NCBI RefSeq assembly: GCF_018448495.1
Contig: NZ_CP049902.1
Coordinates: 124,001 to 188,000 of the forward strand
From: Psychrobacter sp. WY6
GTDB taxonomy: Bacteria > Pseudomonadota > Gammaproteobacteria > Pseudomonadales > Moraxellaceae
Reading direction: 5' to 3'
Length of the DNA stretch: 64,000 nt
The position numbers were made by a program, and so were the translations under genes. The notes under the pieces are model-generated. The model did no database searches. It was given only the letters and a program-made list of their open reading frames with translations, and had not been told where the DNA came from. Each line of letters begins with the position of its first letter. Position 1 is the stretch's first letter. Positions 8,789-18,578 of the stretch are shown here, piece by piece.

Positions 8789-9046
8789 GGCTACCTCTTT
8801 GCTTTTAGATGAATATTTTATTTTTTGATAAATTGTTCAGTATAATATGCACCAGCTTCTACTTATCGTATTGACCGCCACATATTTATCAACGATGCAT
8901 ACCAATATAGCAACGATTTAACATTTTATCAATTTATATAATGTAAATAATGATAACTTGCTATCCGTGGCAATATCATTGATAATTAATCTTATCTTAG
9001 CTATTAATCCTAAATTTTTTATTATGTCTTATATAAGGAGCTTGCT

Positions 9047-9436
9047 CTGACTACTTCTACTTCAGCATTGAGCACCTCGACTACCAGCATTGATGATGCG
9101 TCATCTAGCGTAGCAGACTTTGCCCCTAAAGACCTTGCTGAGCAAATGCAGCAAGCGTCCATGCAAGCCAGCCAACTATTAAAGTCGCTTTCACATCCGG
9201 ATCGCTTATTACTCTTATGTCAGTTGACTCAAGGAGAATATTGCGTCAGCGAGCTCGAAAGCTTAGTCGGTGTTGGTCAGCCAAGCTTGTCACAGCAGCT
9301 TGGTATTCTACGCAAAGATGCGCTGGTGACGACCCGCCGCGAGGGTAAGCAAATCTATTATAGTATTGCCAGTGACGATGCCTTGGCGGTGTTACATTTA
9401 TTGTATGAACGCTTTTGTGCCAAAACTGACAGCTAG
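9047..9436 (+). CDS. ArsR-family repressor, BigR/SqrR-like persulfide sensor
   Basis: A winged-helix ArsR protein: LKSLSHPDRLLLL helix, CVSELESLVGVGQPSLSQQLGILRKDALV recognition region and IYYSI wing. Two cysteines, one in LLLLCQL and one in YERFC near the C-terminus, sit where BigR/SqrR carry the pair that forms a polysulfide bridge and causes release from DNA. The start is unusual. The best site is CTG at 9047, six bases after AAGGAG; the nearest in-frame standard codon is TTG at 9068, with no site. It is divergent from the persulfide dioxygenase and upstream of sulP. An AT-rich imperfect palindrome ACATT...AATGT at 8921-8944 could be an operator (weak). Confidence 0.85.
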   Translation: MTTSTSALSTSTTSIDDASSSVADFAPKDLAEQMQQASMQASQLLKSLSHPDRLLLLCQLTQGEYCVSELESLVGVGQPSLSQQLGILRKDALVTTRREGKQIYYSIASDDALAVLHLLYERFCAKTDS

Positions 9437-9543
9437 CTTATTGGCTTGAGTTTTGAGCATCACTTGTCAACCTAATTTTTCAGCATTACCTTGTGAATTT
9501 AGCGCTTAGCTGTAATTAAATTTTCTTCTATTAAATTTTTTCT

Positions 9544-9654
9544 ACTATAGTCGGTTCACTATAGTTTAGATACAAGGAAGGCAAGCGAAAGTACTACAAA
9601 TAGTAGACTAAGCGAGCCTGACACCGTATCTGATTTATATAGCATTGACTATAT
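9544..9654. repeat. ~110-bp intergenic repeat element, copy 1
   Basis: Bounded by ACTATAGTC and its inverted form TGACTATAT, with internal TACAAGG and AAGCGAG stretches. A second element of the same length and ends lies at 55048-55157. It ends 19 bases before the sulP start. It has the look of a short palindromic or MITE-like element and no ORF. Confidence 0.55.
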
Positions 9655-9673
9655 ATTGTGATGACATATTGCT

Positions 9674-11382
9674 ATGCCTTCTATCGCCGCTCGTCTGATT
9701 CCTGCTTGGTTGCGTCAATACCAGCTGTCTGCCTTGCCAACTGACGTTGTTGCTGGGTTGGTGGTTGGGGTGCTCGTCATTCCACAAAGCTTAGGTTATG
9801 CGGTATTGGCAGGATTGCCACCCGTCTATGGACTCTACGCGGCCATCGTTCCCGTGTTGGTCTATGCATGGATAGGCTCGAGTAATGTGCAAGCAGTAGG
9901 GCCTGTCGCTATTACTGCGATTATGACAGCCAGCAGCCTGCATCCTTATGCTACAGAGGGCTCTCAGCAGTATATATTGATGGCAAGTTTGCTGTCATTG
10001 ATGGTTGGTACGATGTTATGGCTAGCAGGGCGGCTCAAGCTTGGCTGGATTATGCAGTTTATCAGTCGCGGCGTTTCAGCAGGCTTTATCAGTGGTGCAG
10101 CCGTATTGATTTTTGTCAGTCAGCTTAAATATCTGACTGCGATTCCTATTGCGGGAAATAACTTAATCGGTTATCTATCAAGCATGCAAATGTATGCACG
10201 CCAGCTACATCCACTAACCTTAGTTATTGGCGTCATTGCCTTTGCACTGTTGGTGGCCAATCGCTACGGTAGCAAATGGCTATGGAAATCCTGGTTATCA
10301 GTGTCTTATGCCAAATGGGCTGAGCGACTATTTCCGCTTATTTTGCTCGGTATTGCGATTGTTTTGAGCATCAGCTTACACTGGACCACGAACGGCGTGG
10401 CCACGATTGGTAGTATTCCACAAGGCTTACCAACCTTTACCCTGCCCTATGTACCAGACTTCGGTGAAGCGCTTAATTTATTGCCTAGCGCAGGTTTGAT
10501 GGCATTGATTATCTTTGTCTCTAGCAGCTCCGTCGCCAGCAACTATGCACGCCTGCGCGGTGAGACTTTTAACGCCAATAGTGAGCTGACTGGACTGGGG
10601 CTTGCTAATATGGCGGGCGGTTTCTTTCAAAGCTTTACCGTCGCTGGCGGCTTTTCGCGCACCGCTATCAATGCCGACTCAGGGGCCAAAACACCAGTTG
10701 CAAGTTTAGTAACTGTGCTGGTCATGATTGCTGCTTTAATCGCTTTTGGCAATGTACTCGCACCACTGCCCTACGCTTTATTGGGTGCAACCATCATGGC
10801 ATCGATCATCGGTCTCATTGATATAGCAACCTTGAAATCGGCATGGCAACGCGACCGCCTAGATGCGGCCAGCTTTTTGGCGGCATTCATCGGCGTATTG
10901 ATATTTGGATTAAATACTGGCTTGGTGATTGGTTTGATGGTGTCGTTTGCTAGCCTCATTTGGCAATCGAGTAAACCGCACGTCGCCGTTGTTGGTCAGC
11001 TAGCTGGCACAGGGCATTTTCGCAATAAAACCGTCACGATGTGGTGACCTTTAGCAATTTATTGATGCTGCGTATCGATGAGAGCTTATTTTTTGGCAAT
11101 AGTGAATCTGTCCATCGCAGGGTCATACAAGCCACTCAGCAATATCCAGAAGCGCATGAGATTATTCTTATTATGTCAGCGGTCAATCACATTGACTTGA
11201 CCGGACAAGAGATGCTTATCAGTCTTAATCAAGAGCTGTTGAACCAAAATAAACATTTAAACTTTAGCTTTATTAAAGGGCCAGTAATGGACATCATCGA
11301 GCATACTCCGGTCATTACCACCCTCTCAGGTCAAGTTTATTTAAGCACGATGGATGCGGTAAATGCGCTAAAAGATATCTAA
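9674..11382 (+). CDS. SulP-family anion transporter with STAS domain, frameshifted
   Basis: An N-terminal membrane domain with 10 or more hydrophobic segments begins with the SulP signature around PQSLGYAVLAGLPPVYGLYAA. It ends with a cytoplasmic STAS domain containing the DLTGQEML loop. The frame breaks at an A4 run (11027-11030). One added A gives FRNKNRHDVVTFSN and a continuous ~570-residue protein of normal family length. SulP proteins move sulfate, bicarbonate or other anions, and the substrate is unproven here. Its place next to a persulfide-responsive regulator suggests sulfate or sulfite transport (inference). A repeat element occupies its upstream region. Confidence 0.9.
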
Positions 11383-11596
11383 TCGGTCTGTGAGACATAT
11401 GTTGCTCAATCAAGCATAATTATTATTATGCTGTGACAAAATATATAGATAAAAGCTGTGTTATGCTAAATTGGTATAAGCCCTTAAAAAATACAGCCTT
11501 TAGAAGAGATACCTAAAGTACAGCCTTTATAAAATGGCGCTTAGCTACAATACGATACCTCCAAACGTCTTTTAATATACGCGACCGAAGCTACTT

Positions 11597-11923
11597 ATGA
11601 CCGATAATTTAACTATTTATAAGCAAATTTATCCAAGCCAATGCACCAAGATTGCTGAGCTTGGCTACCGCTCCGTGCTCAATATTCGTCCTGATGCCGA
11701 GACAGAAACGCAGCCCAATAGCGGCGACTTTACCAGTGCCACGGCAAAAGCCAACCTTACTTATCATCATTTACCGTTTGATGATGAGCGCTTGAGCATG
11801 GCGACTGTCGAGCAGTTTGCGGCGTTTTATCGCTCGATGCCTAAACCAATATTGATGTTTTGCGGGACAGGTGCACGTGCTAAATTGTTGTATCAAAGCG
11901 CATTGATGCAAGGTTTGTTATAA
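11597..11923 (+). CDS. TIGR01244-family P-loop sulfurtransferase/phosphatase-like protein, copy 1
   Basis: 108 residues with a dual-specificity-phosphatase-like fold as in the N-terminal half of Blh (DUF442/TIGR01244). The start pattern IYPSQCTKIAELGYRSVLNIRPDAE is typical, and the catalytic loop reads FCGTGARA (Cys-x4-Arg). A second, related gene follows at 12052. In Blh these domains are fused to an MBL persulfide dioxygenase; here the MBL enzyme is a separate nearby gene, supporting a sulfur-relay role (inference). No strong ribosome-binding site is seen at the ATG. Confidence 0.8.
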   Translation: MTDNLTIYKQIYPSQCTKIAELGYRSVLNIRPDAETETQPNSGDFTSATAKANLTYHHLPFDDERLSMATVEQFAAFYRSMPKPILMFCGTGARAKLLYQSALMQGLL

Positions 11924-12051
11924 CCGTTACTATAAAAAATCGATAACGCTTACATACGGTCTCTTTAGAAAGTTGCCTATTAAGATTAGTCTAAGATTCT
12001 GTATTTTACGCCACACACTTTATTTAATATGAAAAATAAAAAGGAGCTCTT

Positions 12052-12384
12052 ATGAGCCATCAAATTAGTATTACCGGACAAATCACCCCTGATCAAGTAC
12101 CTATGATTGCTGAAAATGGTTTTAAAACCATTATTAACAACCGTCCAGACGGTGAAGAGCCGAACCAACCGACCAGCGCTGAGATTGAAGCTGCTGCTAA
12201 AAAAGCAGGTCTTGCTTATAAAGAAGTGTCTTTCGCTGGTAGTGAGCTTAATCAAAACCATGTCGAAGAATTTGCTGATTTCTTTAATCAAGCTGAACAG
12301 CCAATGCTGATCTTTTGCCGTACTGGCAACCGCTCAACAGGTATCTACGAAGCAGCCAAGCGTATGGATTTATTAGACGATTGA
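12052..12384 (+). CDS. TIGR01244-family P-loop sulfurtransferase/phosphatase-like protein, copy 2
   Basis: 110 residues, paralogous to the preceding gene. The loop FCRTGNRS gives the canonical Cys-x4-Arg active site, and INNRPDGEEPNQPT is the family's N-terminal motif. AAGGAG lies 8 bases before the ATG. A strong hairpin follows, so the sulP-side transcription unit probably ends here. The two copies diverge in the catalytic loop (CGTGAR versus CRTGNR), so they may not share a substrate. Confidence 0.87.
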   Translation: MSHQISITGQITPDQVPMIAENGFKTIINNRPDGEEPNQPTSAEIEAAAKKAGLAYKEVSFAGSELNQNHVEEFADFFNQAEQPMLIFCRTGNRSTGIYEAAKRMDLLDD

Positions 12385-12413
12385 TAGTGATTTAAATATA
12401 ATCGCTACTGCTG

Positions 12414-12450
12414 AAAAAACGCCCGTCCAAATTTTGAATGGGCGTTTTTT
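12414..12450 (+). terminator. Rho-independent terminator
   Basis: AAAAAACGCCC / GGGCGTTTTTT, an 11-bp perfect stem around a 15-nt loop ending in a T-run, downstream of the second P-loop protein. Confidence 0.85.
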
Positions 12451-12536
12451 ATTGGAATTACTAAACTATAGACTGGTTAATTTTTAATATTGAGCACATA
12501 ATAAAATACTACTTATACAGCTCAATAGGACTTTTT

Positions 12537-13289
12537 ATGCAAAAACCGCTACTCATCATCGGCAATAAAAACTATTCGTCATGGTCATTGCGAGCTTGGC
12601 TACTACTCAAAGCTTTTAATATTGACTTCGACGAGCAACTGATTGAGCTGTTTCATCCATCCGCGACAGCCATTCTCAATGAGCATGCGCCAACAGGCAA
12701 AGTGCCAGTTCTGGTTTATGGTCAAGGTGATGAAAAAGTCACGGTATGGGATACTTTAGCGATTGCCATTCATGCCAATGACTATCTGACAGAATTAGAT
12801 CTTTGGACAGGATTGAGTAAGTCTGATACTGATGTTAAGAGTGATACTAGCACCAGAATAAATAGCGCTTATTGCCAAAGCATCATCGCTGAGATGCACT
12901 CAGGCTTAACAGGCATTCGTAGTGAGATGCCAATGAATATTCGAGCGACGGCGAAGATACAACCAAGTAATGCATGCTTAAATGATATCTCTCGGATAGA
13001 AGAGATTTTTGCGGATTGTTTAAAAAATCGCTCAACAGACAGTTATCTATTTGGTCATTTCACTGCCGCTGATGCTTTTTTCGCACCAGTTATTCTACGT
13101 TTGCAAACGTATGCCGATGCCTCTGATATAGTGTTGAAATCAACGACCCAACAGTATTGTGAGACGATGTTAAACAATCCTCATCTACAGGCTTGGCGAG
13201 AGGCAGCACTTGAAGAAACTCGCGTAATTAAAGAAGATGAAGCAGGTGAGATACTTTCGGTGGTTGGGGTGTTGGCTGACCAAAAGTGA
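12537..13289 (+). CDS. Glutathione S-transferase family protein
   Basis: 250 residues. The thioredoxin-like N-terminal domain starts IIGNKNYSSWSLRAWLLLKA, with the Ser/Tyr-containing active-site turn. It continues with the GSH-binding GKVPVLV (cis-Pro) and WDTLAIAIHAND (a variant of the E/D-S motif). The C-terminal half is helical and includes FGHFTAADAFFAPVILRL. AGGA precedes the ATG. Substrate unknown. It ends only 16 bases from the convergent paralogue gene on the other strand. Confidence 0.88.
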   Translation: MQKPLLIIGNKNYSSWSLRAWLLLKAFNIDFDEQLIELFHPSATAILNEHAPTGKVPVLVYGQGDEKVTVWDTLAIAIHANDYLTELDLWTGLSKSDTDVKSDTSTRINSAYCQSIIAEMHSGLTGIRSEMPMNIRATAKIQPSNACLNDISRIEEIFADCLKNRSTDSYLFGHFTAADAFFAPVILRLQTYADASDIVLKSTTQQYCETMLNNPHLQAWREAALEETRVIKEDEAGEILSVVGVLADQK

Positions 13290-13305
13290 ATCATTGAAAA
13301 CGAGC

Positions 13306-14136
13306 TTAATAATTATCTTTTAAAGGATATTCATTAGGCTCTATATAGCCTTTGTTTTTTTGATAATTAATACGATAAGTAGCGTTATGATATTTCTTGC
13401 CTTTCACAAATCCATTGAGTGTTATTTCTAAAGGATAAAACCCATTAACGGTTTTATGACTATCGATAGTAAAGGTAGTTTTGGTATTATCGCACTCTGA
13501 CATATCGTCTTCGCATTTCCCAGCATTTTCGTTATTAAAATTAATACCTATCCAACTCTGTGTAATACCGCTGCCACTAGGTGTCAATATGACAAGACTA
13601 TCACTGTAATAACCTTGATGCGTATCACCATGCTCATTTATAAAGCCCCACGTATTTGTCGCAAACTGTTCTAAATCCCAACCACTTAAACCAAGACCAT
13701 TACTGCCTGCATTCATATAAGGATTGGCCGACTCAACTTGCCAGCCTTCACCTTTAGGCTTTAAAACAAACATACCGACTAAACCACTGTCAAAGCGAGT
13801 GTCGGTATACTCCAACGCTTCACCATCCTCGTTAAAACTAGCGTTACCTTTCATCACTATATATAAACGTTTACCTTTATCCGTCTCTATGACCTTTTGC
13901 CTATCAATATCGATGCAATAGCCCGTCATATAAGCCTCTCTAGTTAAACCATTGACGGAACCAGAAGGAGCAATCGCGCCATGACACCCTAATGCTTCAT
14001 TATAAAGCGGATAGTACGGCTTGAGGATATCCATCACACTATCAGCAGCAGAGGTATTGGTGGCAAATCCTAATAGTCCAAAACTAAGATATAACCTTAA
14101 CATGAGTATTGATCCATATAATTTGGCGTGCATCAT
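13306..14136 (-). CDS. Exported hypothetical protein, tandem paralogue 1
   Basis: About 276 residues; no known domain recognised. From ATG 14136 (or the adjacent ATG 14133, after GAGGT) it begins with a Sec-type signal peptide, LYLSFGLLGFATNTSAAD, so it is exported. The mature part shares with its two neighbours a Cys near CHG/CRG, GYCI(D/E)IDRQ, KRLYI, GLVGMFVLKP..GW.VE, N..MNAGS.G, WGFIN.H.D.H, and near the end NGFYPLEIT.(N/S)G. Conserved Cys pairs hint at disulfides. An earlier start at 14178 overlaps paralogue 2 and would hide the signal peptide. This is the only copy without a frameshift. Confidence 0.75.
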   Translation of the reverse strand: MMHAKLYGSILMLRLYLSFGLLGFATNTSAADSVMDILKPYYPLYNEALGCHGAIAPSGSVNGLTREAYMTGYCIDIDRQKVIETDKGKRLYIVMKGNASFNEDGEALEYTDTRFDSGLVGMFVLKPKGEGWQVESANPYMNAGSNGLGLSGWDLEQFATNTWGFINEHGDTHQGYYSDSLVILTPSGSGITQSWIGINFNNENAGKCEDDMSECDNTKTTFTIDSHKTVNGFYPLEITLNGFVKGKKYHNATYRINYQKNKGYIEPNEYPLKDNY

Positions 14137-14177
14137 ACCTACCTCAATTGGCTCATTAAATGACTCTGATGATATCA

Positions 14178-15018
14178 CTATAGGGGATAATCTTTGGGCT
14201 TTTGATACCCTTTTTTCGGCTCGTATTTTATTTTATAGACCTGATTGTTATAGGTCTTTTTTTCTGAACCGTTATAGTTATACTTATGACCACTGATTGT
14301 AATCTCTAGCGGGTAAAAACCATTTATCAGCGTCGTTTTATCGATATTGAGCTTGGCTTTCAATAATGTGCAATATTCTACCTTTCTATCTTTACTACAG
14401 CCAGATGGTGCTATAGGATTGTTTTCTGTAGTTGCTTTCGCAGCTATATGACTATATATCACTTTTTTTGACTTAGGGTCTGGTGTCATTAATACGTATT
14501 CAGAAAAAGATTGAATGTAGTGCGAATCACTATGAATATTAATAAATCCCCAAATATCAGGGGCAACTTGTATCAGCTTCCAGTCTTTTAGTCCTGCACC
14601 AGAAGCGCCTGCATTCATCACTGGATTAACGTATTCCACCTCCCAACCGGAACCTTGTGGCTTTAAAACGAACATACCCACTAGACCAGTATCAGCGTGA
14701 GAACTATATGCCGCAGCACCATTTTCATGAAAAGCGACGTCACCAATGACTGATATGTATAACCGTTTACCTTGCTTGGTTCGTACCTCCAGTTGTCTAT
14801 CAATCTCAATGCAATATCCGCTTTGATGCGGTGTTTCTTCGCCAGATGATGAACCATTATTAGCAATGATACCTCGACACTGCTTAGCCTCATTATAGAT
14901 AGGAGTATTCATTGAGAATCTCATTGACGCTTTTTGCTGATGCAACATTTGATAAGCTCATAAGCGTAATCGCACCAACAGCGCTTAAAGTTATTTTTGC
15001 TACTTTAGATTTTGCCAT
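14178..15018 (-). CDS. Exported hypothetical protein, tandem paralogue 2, frameshifted
   Basis: The signal peptide MAKSKVAKITLSAVGAI... ending in ASA starts at ATG 15018, behind GGAAAG. Its frame is lost near 14904, where one extra base separates NEY from PIYNEAKQCRG. Removing it matches paralogue 3 exactly (NEYPIYNE). The rest carries the family motifs GYCIEIDRQ, GLVGMFVLKPQGSGWEVE, NAGASG, WGFINIHSDSH and NGFYPLEITISG. About 280 residues when repaired. The function is unknown; the gene sits between two sister copies on the same strand. Confidence 0.7.
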
Positions 15019-15107
15019 GCTTTATCTTTCCCTAAACGCTTAACAGTTATTTTTTGCGACAGCTACAGCGTGATGTACATTACGATATAAACAATAAAGT
15101 CGACACT

Positions 15108-15949
15108 TAAAAACTGACATCTTTCATTGGATAATCATTAGGTACTTGATACCCTAATCGGGGCTGATACTTAATAAGATAGACTTGATTTTATATACCT
15201 TATCATCTTCAAAACCGTTTAGCGTAATCTCTAATGGATAAAAACCATTAATTATCGTCTTCTTATCAACGCCTAGCTTAGCCTTTAAAAGTGTACAAGT
15301 ACTGGCATCAGGGTTGCTACAGCCTCCTGCTGACCCAGATCCTCCATTAGAATGTTCATACTTGGCTTCTACCCAGCTTCTTCTAATATTACTCTTGTCT
15401 GGCGTAAGTAACACAAAAGCCGAGCCTGAATGAACCCAATGCGAGTCACTATGAATATTAATAAATCCCCACTTATCAGGGGCAACTTGTATCAGCTTCC
15501 AGTCTTTTAGAGCTTTACCAGAGCTGCCTGCATTCATCGCTGGATTGGCAGATTCTACTTCCCAGCCTGAACCTTGTGGCTTTAGAACAAACATGCCTAC
15601 TAGACCAGAAAAGACGTGTGCTCCATACGCTTCGCTACCATCTTCATTAAAACCGATGTCGCCAGTTACCGATACATACAATCTTGTACCCTGCTTGGCT
15701 TGTACCTTTAATTGTCTATCAACTTTAATACAGTAACCGTTTTGATAAAGTGTGCCTTCGCCATCTGATGAACCGTTATTAGCTATAATACCTCGACACT
15801 GCTTTGTCTCATTATAGATAGGATATTCATTCAGAATCTCATTGACCGTTTGACCTGAATAAGCATTGGTTACACTAAATATAAACGATATAAAAACCAG
15901 ACATTTAACCCAATGATTATTTTGCGAACTGCATATTTATTTTTCACTA
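15108..15949 (-). CDS. Exported hypothetical protein, tandem paralogue 3, two frameshifts
   Basis: Reconstructed from GTG 15949 (MKNKYAVRKIIIGLN...) through a signal peptide ending ...SVTNAYS; the frame is lost near 15925. The middle is open and carries RLYVSVTGD, GLVGMFVLKPQGSGWEVE, NAGSSG, WGFINIHSDSH and NGFYPLEITLNG. A second break near 15186 removes the true C-terminus YQPRLGYQVPNDYPM..., which restores alignment and equal length with paralogue 1. Repaired, about 280 residues. It is the first of three same-strand copies and followed closely by the others, so probably an operon or a recent tandem expansion. The function is unknown. Confidence 0.65.
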
Positions 15950-16021
15950 TTAAGGTTCTCATAAAATATTAACGAACATAAGTTAATTTATAAATTTTTA
16001 CAAGTAGTATATCAGCACCCA

Positions 16022-16046
16022 TAAAAAAACCACCTCAAAAGAGGTA
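16022..16046 (-). terminator. Terminator of ahpF
   Basis: On the minus strand ACCTC-TTTT-GAGGT (slightly extended) is followed by a run of seven T, about 30 bases after the ahpF stop. Confidence 0.75.
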
Positions 16047-16077
16047 GCTTGTTAGACTAAATTTAGCGTGAAATAAC

Positions 16078-17655
16078 TTACTGCATAACCAAGTACTCGA
16101 ACGCTGACAGTGCAGCTTTACTACCCTCACCCATCGCAATATTAATCTGCTTAAATGGCACAGTCGTGACGTCACCACAAGCAAAGATACCTTTGCGATC
16201 AGTACGGCAGCGCTCATCAATCTCAATCTCGCCAAAACGGTTCAAATCGACAAAGCCTTTAACAAACGCAGAGTTCGGTACTAGACCAATCTGTACAAAC
16301 ACCCCTGCCAAGTCACGCTCATGAGTATCACCTGTGCTGCGATCTTGATAAACGATCGAAGTCACTTTGCCATCAGTCGCTTTAATTTCTTGCGTCGCTG
16401 CGCCAGTGATAAATTCGATATTGGCTTTCTCTTTGGCTTTGTTAATCAATACCTGATCCGCTTTTAAATCATCCGCGAACTCAAGCACGGTTACATGCTT
16501 CACGATACCAGCAAGATCTAATGCCGCTTCGATACCAGAGTTACCACCACCGACGACAGCAATGTCTTTACCCTTAAAGAATGGGCCGTCACAGTGAGCA
16601 CAGAAAGCCACGCCTTTACCGATGTTTTCTTCTTCACCTGGAACACCAAGCTTACGCCACTGAGCACCCGTCGCTAAGATAATACTGCGTGTCTCAAACG
16701 TCTCACCCGTGTTTAGATGAATGCGATAGTTTTCATCTTCTGTCTCACTGATTTCTTTGACGCTGACGTGCTCTTTTAAAGTAATATCGTATTCGCACAA
16801 ATGCTTTTCAAAGTTCGCTGATAGCTCAGTACCCGTGGTTAAAGGCACAGAAATCAAGTTTTCGATATCCTGCGTGTCTTTCACCTGTCCGCCGATACGA
16901 TCAGCAACCATCGTCACTTTTAAGCCTTTACGAGCGGTATAAATCGCAGCGGCAACACCAGCTGGACCTGCACCAATAATCGTCACATCTTGCTGCTCTA
17001 ACTGCTCAGCATCGTCATCAGCTTCTGCTAACAAGTCAGGAAACTGCTCTTGCAACTTTCCAATCAATTTGGCCGTGTCGATGAGACCATTGGCAAACGG
17101 TTTACCATTTAAGAATACTGCTGGTACACCTTGGATGTTATTGGCATCAACCTGCTCTTGGAATAGAGCACCATCAATCATCTCGTTGCTAATGCCATCG
17201 TTCAATAGTGCAAACTGGTTGAGCGCTTGTACCACTTCTGGGCAACTGTGGCAAGATAGCGACACGTAAGTTTGAAACTGTAGTGGCTTATTAAAACGCT
17301 TAATCAGCTTTTGAATACTTTCATCCAATTTTAGCGTATGACCACCCGCTTGCAAAATAGCCAAAATCAGCGAGGTAAACTCATGACCACCGGGGATGCC
17401 ACTAAAAACAATACCCGTATCAGTCAATTCACCATCGACATGACTGACCACTTTAAAGCTAATTGGACTTGGTAAGCTATCATCAGCTGCTGTTGCATCA
17501 AAATTGATTTTATCTGTGGTGCCAGCGATTTTAGTCAAAAAATCAATTAACTCAGCACGCTTACTATGTTCGCCACTACCCAATACGAAGGTAATTGGAC
17601 GAGTCATTTTTTCACTGTAACTTTTGATGGCATCTAATAAACTTTTATCTATCAT
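16078..17655 (-). CDS. ahpF: Alkyl hydroperoxide reductase subunit F
   Basis: 525 residues, normal AhpF length. The N-terminal double-thioredoxin domain carries CHSC near residue 130. The FAD site [10 protein letters not shown] is near residue 227. The thioredoxin-reductase-type redox pair is in [11 protein letters not shown] near residue 350, and the NAD(P)H site is [10 protein letters not shown]. AhpF passes electrons from NADH to AhpC for peroxide reduction. The start is ATG 17655, with GAGGAA upstream. ahpC lies about 900 bases upstream on the same strand, separated by the oppositely oriented ydcH-like gene, so the two are not a simple operon. OxyR, encoded nearby, is the expected regulator. 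Confidence 0.97.
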   Translation of the reverse strand: MIDKSLLDAIKSYSEKMTRPITFVLGSGEHSKRAELIDFLTKIAGTTDKINFDATAADDSLPSPISFKVVSHVDGELTDTGIVFSGIPGGHEFTSLILAILQAGGHTLKLDESIQKLIKRFNKPLQFQTYVSLSCHSCPEVVQALNQFALLNDGISNEMIDGALFQEQVDANNIQGVPAVFLNGKPFANGLIDTAKLIGKLQEQFPDLLAEADDDAEQLEQQDVTIIGAGPAGVAAAIYTARKGLKVTMVADRIGGQVKDTQDIENLISVPLTTGTELSANFEKHLCEYDITLKEHVSVKEISETEDENYRIHLNTGETFETRSIILATGAQWRKLGVPGEEENIGKGVAFCAHCDGPFFKGKDIAVVGGGNSGIEAALDLAGIVKHVTVLEFADDLKADQVLINKAKEKANIEFITGAATQEIKATDGKVTSIVYQDRSTGDTHERDLAGVFVQIGLVPNSAFVKGFVDLNRFGEIEIDERCRTDRKGIFACGDVTTVPFKQINIAMGEGSKAALSAFEYLVMQ

Positions 17656-18157
17656 GTTTGTTCCTCATCATTACTGGATATGTAACGGCAACTGTCATGT
17701 TGCTCGTTCAAATATAGACTATTTGGTATTAATAATTTTATCTAAAATATTATAGGCCATAAGTTTATGCCCTTTGATGTCTCTATTATCATAGGTTCTG
17801 AGGGTCTCGGCAAGCTGAGAAACTCAAACCTTATGTTTTATAAAACCAATCATTAATTATAATTAATAATTAAATATTAATCTATATGTGGATTATTCTC
17901 ATGGTAACAGTGCTGTTTTTTCGCTACAATCAAATGAGGCTAATAGGAAAAACTCTTATTTCCCTCGTTGCAGATTGTCTTTTATGCAAGTTTATCAAAG
18001 AAGCTTTCTGCTACTATTAGGTCTTATCCATATTGAGCTAAATAGTGTTTTGGCTTAATAAAATCAAGTCTCAGAATCATAGCAATTCATCAAAACAATC
18101 TTACGACCATGCGCGGATGCTTACTGCAAACTTGCGCTTCATAACAAGGATGACAAC
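17656..18157. other. Intergenic region between ahpF and ydcH-like gene
   Basis: About 500 bases of AT-rich DNA between divergent genes. It must hold the ahpF promoter on the minus strand and the ydcH promoter on the plus strand. I see no ORF or structured RNA and cannot place an OxyR site with confidence. Confidence 0.5.
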
Positions 18158-18406
18158 ATGAGAAAGACTGATACATGGCAAGATAACAAAGACATTATTG
18201 CTGAGCTTAAGCTAAAAGACAGTCATTTTGCGACGATCTTTGATGAGCATACCCAGCTAGATCAGCAGATTAATCAGTTGGATAAAAACTTGGTGACACA
18301 CACCAGTCGCGATGAAGAAATTGAACTGATGAAACGACGAAAACTGCATTTAAAAGATGAGATTTATAAGATAATTGATAAAAATAAACTACAATCTCAT
18401 GCTTAG
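18158..18406 (+). CDS. YdcH-like DUF465 protein
   Basis: 82 residues, strongly helical and charged, with the DUF465 pattern: F..I..EH..LD..I.QL (around residues 25-43), then E...MKRRKLHLKDEIY near the C-terminus. The family is widespread and small, and its function is not established. AAGGA lies 9 bases before the ATG. It is placed between ahpF and ahpC but on the opposite strand, convergent with ahpC across a strong terminator. Confidence 0.87.
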   Translation: MRKTDTWQDNKDIIAELKLKDSHFATIFDEHTQLDQQINQLDKNLVTHTSRDEEIELMKRRKLHLKDEIYKIIDKNKLQSHA

Positions 18407-18461
18407 CGCTTCACTTATTATCACGATGCATGAATAAAAACACTTATTGATAAATAACATA

Positions 18462-18495
18462 AAAGACCCCATCAACTTATGCTGATGGGGTCTTT
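18462..18495. terminator. Bidirectional terminator between ydcH-like gene and ahpC
   Basis: AAAGACCCCATCA / TGATGGGGTCTTT, a perfect 13-bp stem with an 8-nt loop, flanked by A- and T-runs. Confidence 0.88.
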
Positions 18496-18578
18496 ATTTA
18501 TAATGCTGATTTAACTCAAAGTAGGATATACAGCACTACAAATATCTAAAGTATTGAGCCAGTTCGTTAAATCAAGAG

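Noticed and set aside
13306..15949. Toxin-immunity or CRISPR-like array in the tandem paralogues
   Set aside because: The repeats are whole genes with signal peptides, not short spacers, and no toxin domain or immunity pair is visible.
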